NCBI GenBank assembly: GCA_905250075.1 | Contig: CAJNOP010000002.1 | Coordinates: forward strand, 8,111,565-8,175,564 | Direction of reading: 5' to 3' | From: Rotaria sp. Silwood1 | Taxonomy: Eukaryota; Rotifera; Eurotatoria; Philodinida; Philodinidae | DNA length: 64,000 nt | Shown: positions 13,392 through 23,657 of the stretch, one piece after another | Numbering within the stretch: position 1 is the first letter of the stretch | Layout of the letters: the number at the start of each line of letters is the position of its first letter | Program-made: the position numbers and the translations under genes | Notes under the pieces: generated by a model | Seen by the model: only the letters and a program-made list of their open reading frames with translations | Databases searched by the model: none | What the model was told of the DNA's origin: nothing

Positions 13392-13766
13392 ATGTCATCA
13401 ACAACATTAAATCAACGTTTTGAAATACTTTCATTACTTGTTCGTAATGTTCTTACGTCAAATTCAAAAAATTTTCAATTACATGGTGATAAACAAGTTA
13501 TAACACAAATTTTACCAACAGCACCTGATAGAGCTTTTATAGCAAATGAATGTTATGATTCAAGTTTTGATCTTGGTTCAATAACATATATTGATATTTT
13601 ACAACGTTTATTAAGATTAGGTTTTCAAATTCAATCATCATCATGTGGATCATATAGTTTACCTAAATCAGAAAAATCAATCATTAAAAGTGAACCACAA
13701 CAAATCTCACCACAAGATACATTCGTTCTTCAATATACACTTGTTCGAACGCATATTGTGGGTTAA
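13392..13766 (+). CDS. small stand-alone KCTD H1-domain-like protein B (paralogue of A)
   Basis: Single exon, 124 aa. It aligns by eye with the preceding gene: NFQLHGDKQVITQILP against FFELHGSRDIIKQVLP, TYIDILQRLLRLGFQIQSSSCG against SYTQVLEAFLKAGFHIEGSSG, and VLQYTLVRT against LRTQYILVKR. It has a longer insertion before the last strand (about 25 residues, KSEKSIIKSEPQQISPQ) and lacks the DPDR motif. I chose ATG 13392 because it directly follows the TTTTCAG acceptor and the conserved block begins about 25 codons later. The role is unknown. If the H1 resemblance is right, it may form homo-oligomers or bind an H1-containing partner. Confidence 0.6.
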   Translation: MSSTTLNQRFEILSLLVRNVLTSNSKNFQLHGDKQVITQILPTAPDRAFIANECYDSSFDLGSITYIDILQRLLRLGFQIQSSSCGSYSLPKSEKSIIKSEPQQISPQDTFVLQYTLVRTHIVG

Positions 13767-14852
13767 TAAAAACGAGAAAATAAAAATGATTTTTGCTCAA
13801 CAAGTACTCAAGCTAAACTTTTCTATATATTATTTGTTCAATATTATTTTTCCTGTTCGTTTTTTTTCTTTGTCTTATTAATTTTATTCTACTTATCCGG
13901 TTTTTTTTCTGGTACAAATGGAACAATAATATGGTACGATTAAAATAAAAAAAGAAACGAATGATAATCTCTTCTAATATTTGTAGAATATATACATATA
14001 TATATATGCTAATAAAAAAAAAAAAACTTTTTAGTTATAAAACCCTAGAAGCTGTATTATTCTTTCATATTCAAAATTTTCGATTAGAACAAACAGAAAA
14101 AAAAAAATCTTCTACGTTTATGTACAATTGATTACTTCATTTTATTTTAGATTATATATGTTTTAAGACTTATTAGCTAAGAAAATGGTTTCTCATTATA
14201 CGAAACAATTATTATGAAGAACTACGCAAATCATCGACTAGTAAGAATATATGGCACTATTTAATAGAAATATTCTATATATAAAAACCTTGACAGTTTC
14301 TACATAAGTCATGATGACGCCCTCTCTTTTTCTTTCTGCCTTAATTCAAAAGGACAGCAAATAGCACATGCGAAAATTTTGATTACTACGAAAAAAAAAA
14401 AAAAGGAAGAATCAGAAACAAAAGAATACAAAGAGAGAAAGAAAAAAAAACCACTTCGAAAAATTTCTCTTTCATTTTTTTCCAATCAACACATTCTATT
14501 TCTCATCATTTTGATGGCGTCGTTTTTCTTTTTTCGTTCTTTTTCTAATTTAAAAGAAAGAAAATTGTGAACAGCTCATTCCAAATGAAAAGTAAAGTAG
14601 TTCATTTCAATCTTTACCTTGACAAAGTTTTTTATGAAGACTTTCAAATTAACATATAAAAAGAGAACCGAAAGTCAGTTAAAAATCATAAAATCATATA
14701 TTTAGATTTCTATATGGCTTATTTTTATGACGACAATAATCATGATGTAGTAATTGCTTTTTTTTTTTTTTTTTAGTTATTATTTAACACATCCAATTCA
14801 ACGCAACAATAAAAGCATGTAATTCATTCATCAGATACAAACAACCAAAAAA
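13767..14852. other. intergenic, 3' UTR plus promoter region
   Basis: A/T-rich, with AATAAAA near 13940 as a possible polyadenylation signal for the paralogue and long A and T runs. A T16 tract just before 14780 and a short 5' leader precede the ATG at 14853. The ORF at 14379-14570 is a Lys/Phe low-complexity artefact. Nothing else is seen. Confidence 0.4.
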
Positions 14853-17800
14853 ATGGATCATTCTGAACTTGTTCAAGAAATGGTACTGTTAGAAAAGCTA
14901 ACAGCACAAGAACGATTAAAACATGCGAAACGACGACGACAACAACAACTTGCTAATTGGGCAAGACGTGAAGTATCATTAAATAATAATACAATAATAT
15001 CATCAACAATGATAAATGGAACTCTAACATCAATATCAAATAATAAAAAATCTAAATCAGTTCGATCAAAAAATTTCTTAGTTCAATTTCCTGAAAATAT
15101 CGTTTTACTAGAAGGTAAATCATTGTTTTCTTTTCTCTTTCGTTAGTGCAATTGTTAGATAAACAAGACATTTAACTAAATAAATATTTAGAAAAAGAAA
15201 AAAAAAAATCATTATTATCTTTTTATTTTATGTTGTTTTTCTTTTTCCTTGGGTATAGAAAAAGAATAATATGTTATTTTGATTGTTGAAGTATATGATT
15301 GAGTCGTTATTTATTGGTCGATTACATATAAGTTTTATGTGTAATTTTAGCTACTGCACGGCAAGATGTGGATGAAGTACGCAATCTTCTTCAATCAGGA
15401 AAATATAATCCAAATACAGCTAATGAAGATGGTCTTACACCAATTCATCAATGTTCAATTGATAATAGTGATCAAATTTTACGATTATTAATTGAATATG
15501 GTGGTGATGTTAATGCAAAAGATCGAGATTTATGGACTCCATTACATGCTGCAGGTAAATATAAAATTTTTTTAATTAAAACAAATATCATAGTTAAAAA
15601 ATCTAATTTATTTTGCATAGATAATAGTTTGACTTTAATTAAACTTTTCAAGATATAAATTGCCTTGTAGAACACCATTTTGTATTGAGTTTATATTTGA
15701 CAGGAAATAAATTAGTTTCAAGATCGAAGTAATATTCGAAGTTTATTTATTATAAGTTAACGGAAGTATTATCAAATTTTTTCTTGTTTCCTCTATTGAA
15801 ATGTAAGAATTTCTTAAAAGCGATTCTAATCGCATGACTAATTTTTAAAACTTGGAGAACGCCATATGCCTGCTGATCTTATAACAATCAAGAATTAAAA
15901 ATCAAAAATTTAAATGCTAAACGACGAAATATTGACAGTTTCATTAAAGCTATTGATCTACTGTATAAAAGATAGTTCATAAAATGATAGTCAAACATTA
16001 GAGTCTAATCAAGAATTTGTACTAAATATGAACATGACAAGCTATAGAAAGAGTGGGGTGAAAGTTTATGGACAATATGTACCTTCATTTATCGATCGAT
16101 TATAGAATTTAGAATTTAGTTTTCTTTCTGAATATAGTTTTGGAGTTATAAGAAAATGTTTGAAAACTCTGAAAATACAATTTTGACAGATTTCAGAAGG
16201 CAAAAAAAGAATCATGTTTATAATTTTGAACGAAATGATATCCTAGCCATTAGATTTCTTTAACATTTTCGAAACTTCTTGATTTTCAAGCATACAAAAT
16301 AAGTTCAATTATTTTTGAAGAGTTGCTACAAAATTTTCAGTTCTTATCTCAATTTGTTGAAGACTGTTTTGCTCTTTATGCTATACAATATAATTTTTTA
16401 ATAGAAGATATTTAGCAAGAATATTATTGCTTTGAAGAACGTAAATTGTCTAGGTTAATTGACAAACTCTTAGAACGTGACACAATCAGGCAAACAGTAG
16501 TGGAACTAACTAAATTGAACACCTTTATGGCAAAGAAAAAAAAAAAGTTGAAAGTTTCTGCTGACTCTCGTTATCAGTCGAAAAATGAACGAACATTTTG
16601 TTCAGAAAACTTTCGCACCATCGATTAATATATAATTCAATCATTTTTATTTTCGTTGATGTTTTAGCTACTTGTGGTCATATACAAATATGCAAAATTC
16701 TTATTGAAAATGGTGCTGAATTACTTGCTTTAAATGCTGATGGTAATATGCCCTATGATATATGTGATGATGATCAAACTCTTGATTATATCGAAACTCA
16801 AATGGATCGTATTGGTATAACACAAGAAATGATTGATAAAACGAGAGCACAAGTTGAAAATCAAATGTTATCCGATTTAAAAACATTAGCTAAAAAGTCT
16901 TTGTCATCAGCACGTTCAATAGATGATATTTTATCATATAGAAATGAAGAAGGTGCAACACCACTTCATATAGCTAGTGCAAATGGTTATCAAACTGTTG
17001 TGGAATATTTACTTCAACAGCATGTATCAATTAATCTTCAAGATGCTGACGGCTGGTCACCAATTCATGCTGCAGCATTTTGGTGTCAACAACCTATACT
17101 CAGTAAGAAATTTATAAACTAGTGAATAAAAGTTCCTTCCGTTCCAGCTATCCATGCTATTAATTTCATTAAAGCTTATAAACTATTTTGCTACTACTAT
17201 TTGAAAAACGAGAAAATCATTAATACTCGAGCACTAACTTATAGGCGAGCTTTGCTTGTAGTTGCACATTATTGTTTACCTTCTAAAAAGAAGCGACATT
17301 CTAACAATTATTATATTTGTGCTGAGGGCTCAACAAAACTCAAAGCCACTGAATTACACAATGTTTTAAGTGATGAATGATCATATATGTATATATTGAG
17401 GTTCAGTTAGATATAAAAATAACAATAAATGGTCCTGTAGGTAATATAAAGCAACACAAAATAAAATAAACGACTTTGTTAGATTAAAAAGTTTGAAGTA
17501 AAAATATGTGTTGTCCATCATAATTATTTTTACATTCAAGCTATTAGGGCGATCTCATGCCTCTGACTTATACCCTTGATGGAGTATGTAAAAACACATT
17601 TGCAGACCTCCTCCATATATAGACGTTGAAATCAGCTGAAGAATTTTTGCTCACTATTATATATAACAAAGTTTCTTTTTCTCTATTTCACTTGTTTCTA
17701 GGTCAATTAATTGAAGCCGGAGCAGATATATATGAAAAAATTCCAGATGGTCGTTCAGCTGTTGATCTATGTGATGATCCTGATTTACGTACATATATGA

Positions 17801-18681
17801 TCGATTTTCGAGAACAATGTGTACGTAATAAGGAAAGAGCAGCAGCCGAAGCCGCCGCCGCCGCTGCTGCTGCAGCTGCAGCACAGGTAGCACAATTACA
17901 ACAAAAAACAAATACAACGAATTTAATAAATACTCGTCTTCAAATTGGTACAAATTCTTTACCACATGGTATAACACCTCGAACAGGTACATTATATGAA
18001 TCTCGTTCGAGTATATCATCTCCATATGGTAGTGGTTCATCATTAAATCGAACAAGTTCAATACGTCGTGCATCATTACGTGATCGTGAAAAAGTTAAAA
18101 AATTAAATGAAAATTTTCTTGATGTATTACAAGCAAAAGATAAAATACAAGAAGATGTCGATGAAAATTCAACAAATCCAACAATTACAAACGGAACAAT
18201 ACCATCAAAAGTTGTTAATAAAGAAGAATGTTCAAGTAGTACAACAACAACGACAACAACAGATTCAACTATACGAGAAACAACTACAACAACAAATCTA
18301 ATAAAAAAACCAACAAATACACTTGTTATTGACTTATCCTTACCACCATTAAAAGTACCACCTCCATTACCACCAGTTCAAACAACAGCTGATACATTAA
18401 GTGATGTTAAACGACGGCGTGAAGAAAGACGTCGTGGTGTTGGTGGTCCATCATCATCATCAAATATTCTTCCTCCTCCTCCTTCACCTCCAACTGTAAA
18501 ATCATTACCACTACCTACAATTGAAATCAAGCAGGAAACTAATTATAAAATATCAAATGGTAATCATCTATCAGCAATAAATGATCCGATAAATAATTAT
18601 TCAGCTAAAAAATATATTGAAATGCATAGCCATATTTCAGATGATGATCGTGAAAAACGAATTTGTTGTACGATTTTGTGA
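14853..18681 (+). CDS. PPP1R16 (TIMAP/MYPT3)-type protein phosphatase 1 regulatory subunit
   Basis: Four exons (14853-15114, 15351-15554, 16668-17102, 17702-18681) join to 626 aa. The N-terminus has QERLKHAKRRRQQQLANW, matching the PPP1R16 signature, and an RVxF-like PP1 docking site in NFLVQF just before the ankyrins. Ankyrin repeats follow: GLTPIHQCSID, WTPLHAAATCGHIQI, the hallmark NADGNMPYDICDDDQTLDYIE, GATPLHIASANGYQ, and DGWSPIHAAAFW. The last exon carries a 12-Ala run (about 17850-17883), Thr-rich linkers, two proline-rich segments, and a C-terminal CTIL box, which predicts geranylgeranylation and membrane targeting as in TIMAP and MYPT3. The protein would bring PP1 to membranes and substrates such as myosin light chain. 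Introns 2 and 3 are unusually long (1.1 kb and 0.6 kb). Confidence 0.92.
17148..17380 (+). other. unexplained ORF inside intron 3, possible alternative 3' exon
   Basis: Within the last intron of the PPP1R16-type gene lies an open stretch of about 80 codons ending in TGA near 17380 (motifs RALTYRRALLVVAHYCLPSKKK and NYYICAEGSTKLKATELHN). It is preceded by TTCCAG at 17142-17147, only 45 nt after the exon 3 donor, and is in the correct phase to be joined to exon 3. It could be an alternative terminal exon that removes the CaaX tail, or a fragment of a mobile or captured gene. No family is recognised. Confidence 0.35.
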
Positions 18682-19088
18682 TTTAAATATTATCAATATT
18701 TATCCGTCCATATATAAAGAAAGCAAAGCCAGTTTCCGTTCTTAATGATAATCCAAACTTGTGCTTGTTATTTTCTTTTGAGAAATGAAAAAAAACTTAT
18801 ATTTCATTTTTTGTGTTTTTTTCTTTTTTGATTCTTGCAATATTGGTGCTCTCTAATGACACTTTACTTCTTTGTTTTTTTTTCTCTATGACGTGTTTTT
18901 GTTTTTTCTTTACTTTTTTTTTCTTCTTATATATACATGTATACTGTTTTGTAAGGGCTCTGCCCGGGCTATCATGTAAGCTGATATACAAAAAATAATG
19001 ATTGCAACATTTCGAATAACAAAAAGAAAAAAAAATTTATTTACAAAAGAAAATGTACTCGTTTTCAGTTATTGTAAAGATTTAAAAG
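18682..19088. other. convergent 3' ends
   Basis: 407 bp between the stops of the plus-strand PPP1R16-type gene and the minus-strand calmodulin-like gene. The sequence is T-rich on the plus strand. ORFs on both strands here (18797-18998) are low-complexity. No separate gene is seen. Confidence 0.5.
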
Positions 19089-20112
19089 TTATTTTGAATA
19101 TAATATAGCTTTAAATTCTTCATAAGAGACTTTTCCATCATGATCAAGACAATCAGCTTCTTCAATCATTTCTTTAACATCTTCCTAAAATAAATTAATT
19201 TGATGAGAACAAAAAATAAAATAACTTATCTATTGATTTCTATTTACTTCTGTTATATGTTCACCAAGCCTTGAAAGCATATCATAAAGTTCATGTTTAT
19301 CAATAAAACCATCTCGATTTTTATCGAAAACCTTATTGAAAGAAAATAATAGACAGATTATTAGTTCTATTCTTTTTTTAGTTAATTTACTTTAAAAACT
19401 TGATATAATTCAGTATCACCTTCGCCTGTTGATCGACGACTTCGCATCATAGTTAAAAATTCATCAAAGTCAACACTTCCATTACCTATATGAAATCAAT
19501 TATTTAATTTCTTTTTATTTCGAAAATATATTTACCATCAGTATCAACTTTTGATATCACAGTTGAAATATCTTCTTCACTTGGTGAATAACCAAGTGAA
19601 TTCATTAATGAACGAATTTCATAATTTGATATATTTCCATCGCCATCTTTATCTAGCAAAGAAAATGATTCTTCGAAGACTAAAATAAATAATAAACTAT
19701 AGAAATTTTTTAATTTAAATAATTATTAATGAATTCTTTACCAGCAATTTGTTCTTCAGAAAACCCATGTACTTCACCCAATTCTCTTCGACTTTTACCC
19801 GTCGTTGTCTAAAGAAATAAATTTATTTTAAAAATATTTGTCTTTTTGAAAACATTTGTGTTTTCTTTTCTCATCGATTTTTTTGTTTTTTCAAACTTAA
19901 AAAAGAAAACCTACGATAACAACATAAGTTTTTGTTGTCGTAATTGTATGTGTAATCGATGTACAATTATAGGCTGTCGTATGTTCGTAATGATGAGTTG
20001 ATGAAGATCTTATCGGTGTACAATGATTTTCTATTACCATACTGGGACTATTGGATAAAGTTGTAGAAGTTGTTGTCGTATACATATCCTTACGTTTACA
20101 AACTAAGAACAT
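19089..20112 (-). CDS. calmodulin-like protein with four EF-hands
   Basis: Core exons on the minus strand are 19742-19808, 19536-19679, 19391-19485, 19248-19331 and 19089-19184 (161 codons plus stop). They encode four canonical EF-hands with loops DKDGDGNISNYE, DTDGNGSVDFDE, DKNRDGFIDKHE and DHDGKVSYEE. The last loop starts at CLDHDGK and is the least regular. The spacing and the linker between the two lobes (MMRSRRSTGEGDTELYQVFK) match calmodulin or troponin C, and the end is IIYSK. The nearest first exon is 19915-20112 (MFLVCKRKDMYTTTTS..., 66 codons, Thr/Ser/His-rich), giving about 227 aa. Its donor is phase 0. Three further candidate first exons upstream also end in phase 0 and could substitute for it. 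A Ca2+ sensor role is inferred. Confidence 0.88.
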
Positions 20113-21026
20113 AAACGGGGGTGGATGAATAAGTCAAGATGGCAATGTTAAGATCATGATCTATCATTGACTTGCCAGTACAAAATGCTATATCTCTGCC
20201 TTTGATTCTACTTGTCTTGCATCGTAAGAATACTAAGAAAATAATGGGAGTAATATTTTTTCTTCTCCTCTAAACGATTTTGTTACTTGACAAGTATAAC
20301 TTCAGCTGTAGGGAAAACTAACACATGATGATCAATCGTCGATTATGAAAGATGCAAAAGAAACTTTCTTCTTCTTTTTCTTCGTTGCCGTCGTTGTACA
20401 TCAAACTAAAGCCTATAGATGCACTTGGTTGATATGATAATAAAGAATTCTAAGAAAATAACCCCAGCAAAAACAACAAGAGAAAGAACAACAACAGCAG
20501 CAGCAGTGTAATGATAAATCTTCTCTTCAAAATGCAAATTAGATCTTCTTGATAATGAAATCAAAATTTCTTTTTCTTAATGTTTTGTTTTTGTATAATA
20601 AATATAAATATCAACTTCTTCATATGAAATTTATTTTATATTCAAATAAAGGTGTATATATCTATTAATATAAATTAATCAATTATTTATGGTAATTAGT
20701 GGATCGATGTAGAAAATCGATTCTTTATTTACTAATATTCATAGAAGAAAAACGACTAAAGTCACAGAGGTCATTTCGTTCTTGAATACAAATATATATA
20801 TATATGTATACGTATACGTGTATATGCAATCTGGTCGACAACAGGCCTTCATCAATTCTCATTTGTCATCTTTGTCTTTTATCTCATGTCTGATGTAGTG
20901 CATAGTCTAATGAATTTGTTTTCGACATAGATTAATATGATTTGAAACATTGTCTTTAATTACGATTGAGATTTATCGTAGAAAACAAAAAGATATCAAT
21001 GCCAAATCAATAGAAATCAAACTTAC

Positions 21027-21410
21027 AATCATCCAATCGTTTAGAATCTTTCGATTTGATGATATTTGATAAGGATCATGAATAGTTGGACGATGTCGTT
21101 GATTATCTAGTGTGAGCGATTGGGAATGTATAAGTAGTCGTTTTTCCGACATATATGAATTATATGATGAAGAACACATTGATGTTGTTGTTGTTATTAT
21201 TTTTGATATTCGTCCATTTTGATGATTATATAGATTAGAATATGACGAAGATGACGAAGATGATGAACTTAATGTGAATGTTGCTGTACGTGATATTCTC
21301 CTGAGAAGAATATCTTCATCAATAGCAAGATCAAGTTCTTCCATTGTCATGTATGAATCGTTTGCGAATGTATTGAGGAAGTAAAGATTATTGTAATGAG
21401 AATTGCTCAT
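21027..21410 (-). CDS. candidate alternative first exon of the calmodulin-like gene
   Basis: 128 codons from ATG 21408-21410 to a GTAAGT donor at 21021-21026 (phase 0). The product is MSNSHYNNLYFLNTF..., with an acidic stretch MTMEELDLAIDEDILLRR, a nine-residue Ser run and Thr runs. Splicing to the acceptor at 19808 keeps the EF-hand frame and would give a protein of about 289 aa. Splicing to the nearer 20112 exon would be out of frame, so the two exons look mutually exclusive. It could instead be the start of another gene whose remaining exons I cannot see. Confidence 0.5.
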
Positions 21411-22216
21411 TTACAAATTTATTTTATACTAGGAGAAAGGAAAAAAATATCAACAGTAACGAATGAAATCTAATGTCATCGCTCTATCAACAAAAAGAAG
21501 GAAAACAGCATTTATCGAGCTATCGACAATAATGACAAGGGTCGAACTGGCATCTTTTGTTCTTTCTTGATTTATATCCATTGTAGTACTTGACGTATAG
21601 ACATCATATCCAAAATGAAAATATATGTAACAATGATACAATAGACCGCAAAGGAAAAAATAAGTACATGAATTACAAGAATACTCTAAATATAATATAT
21701 GCTTTTTCTTTGCAATTTTATCAAGTATTTACGAAGAAATCAATTTCTATTGGTGCTTCAATTGTGTGCTTTCTCTTTTTTATTTCCTATTTATATCTTC
21801 AGTTTCTTCTTAACTTTCTTAGATTTCATCATGAAAAATGATAAACAAAAACACATAGATAAAATTACGTGAACTTCTATGAGTACTATTACCTTTGATC
21901 TGAGATATGAATAAGTATCGCAAAAAGGAGAACACAAAAAAAATAAGCTAAGAATACACTTCGTATAGAATGAATAATTATTCCGCCATATTATTATAAG
22001 GAAGCTTATATAAACAAACGAGATTCATTGAAAGAAAATATAATATAACATTATTTTGCTTATTAGATGTATCAATATATATATATATATATATATCAGT
22101 TGTCACCTTGATAATATAGCAGTAATATGAGAATATAAATGAATAAAATGTAATCATAGTCATTTATTAAAAGACAATATGAGTTTTTTGATCATCAATT
22201 TGTAATGAATACTTAC

Positions 22217-22240
22217 AGGTTTTGATTGTGGTGGTTGCAT
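22217..22240 (-). CDS. candidate very short alternative first exon (MQPPQSKP)
   Basis: ATG at 22238-22240, eight codons, then a strong GTAAGT donor at 22211-22216 in phase 0. No acceptor lies directly upstream. It would give the calmodulin-like core a minimal N-terminus. Evidence is limited to the ATG, donor quality and matching phase. Confidence 0.3.
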
Positions 22241-23073
22241 TTTATGTATGTATATTAGTTCAATACTATTTTATAAAATGACGTTATGGATGAAATCAAA
22301 AAAAAAATCGCAAATCAATCAAGCAGAACTAGATTAATATCATATATATATATATATATATATATAGTTTTCATCATTACTATATTTCATAAGCAGCCAA
22401 CGCCAAATCAGATATGAAATGTCCTCTAGATACTCGCCATATCTATTCAAATGACGTTTTTTTTCGTGTCTATTTAATCAAAAGCTTTAGAAAAGATTGT
22501 ATACTATTTCAAATAATATGAATGTATGATACAACAATCGATGATGATGTTTTAAGAGTAAAATTTAATGACAAAAAAGGTTTTAATACTTATTCTTAAA
22601 ATTAAAAGGTTGATAATCAATTTCAATTAAAATGTAACATAGAGAAGAATTATAAAATACGATTATAAAACTGCGGAATAAATAGCAATTATTTTAATGT
22701 AGTAACGTAAGCAGGAAATCGTAGATGGTAAGACAGTGCTCTACGATTCTGGAGATAATTCACACTATTAAGTGTCAATGGTGGTAATTATTAGGTTTTT
22801 CTTTCTTCTTCTAGTAGGACCGTACCCAGCTTATCCTATCCTCGGTTACACTACTATTTGAATATATCTAGTAAGTCAAAAATACAATACTGATTATGAA
22901 TCATTACTTATTGTAACTAACTAGGCATTCCAAAATCAATCATTTCTGTTAAGTACTTAGTTGAACTTACAGAGGCGTCTCGCTTATATTAATACTAGTA
23001 ACTATTCTAACTGAACAAGTATCTGTACAATGAAAATATTTAATTTTAATCTAGATTCATTTGAAATGCCTAC

Positions 23074-23223
23074 CTTTCGACGTTTTAATTTAGGTGTTTT
23101 ATTTGTAATTCGAATATTTTGATGAACATAATTTTGTAATCGAGCTTTTGGATTTTTGTTTAATATAACGTTTTTGCATTTTGCAATTTGTTTAACAGAA
23201 CGATTTATTGATGATGAAAACAT
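23074..23223 (-). CDS. candidate distal alternative first exon, Lys/Arg-rich
   Basis: 50 codons from ATG 23221-23223 to a GTAGGC donor (23068-23073) in phase 0. The peptide begins MFSSSINRSVKQIAKCKN and ends TPKLKRRK, very basic with no aspartate or glutamate, unlike the acidic EF-hand core. It may target a calmodulin-like isoform to membranes or nucleic acid, or belong to an independent gene. No domain is recognised. Confidence 0.35.
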
Positions 23224-23657
23224 CTACAAATATAATAATAATAAAAATAAAATATTTCTTTATTGAATTTATCATAATTTAATCATAATGATTGATATAT
23301 ATATATATATATTTGTATTTATACTTGACAAACATGTGAATCATGACCATCTGTATATAACATAAACGATCATTCATACAGCTAAATTTCTCTGTACAAC
23401 TCATATTTAGTACTTTCATGAGAAATGTATGTGAGAAATTAGCTTATAAACTAGCTTGTCTATTTTTTGTTTTTCTGCGACATCTTCTATCAATATTTCC
23501 CAATAACAGAATTTCCTAATCGTCTATTACTAACCATTCAAGCAAGCAAACAAGTTTTTTTTATTATTCTCGCTCTTCATTGCAAGAGAAAAGAAAAAAA
23601 AAAAAGAATTATTTTTCTCATCCGGACATTATTATAAGATAACATTGGCTTGTCATC
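23224..23657. other. divergent promoter region
   Basis: 434 bp between the distal basic exon (minus) and the GluN1 start codon (plus). It is A/T-rich with a TA microsatellite at about 23297-23311 and a poly-A run shortly before the receptor ATG. No defined motif is called. Confidence 0.4.
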
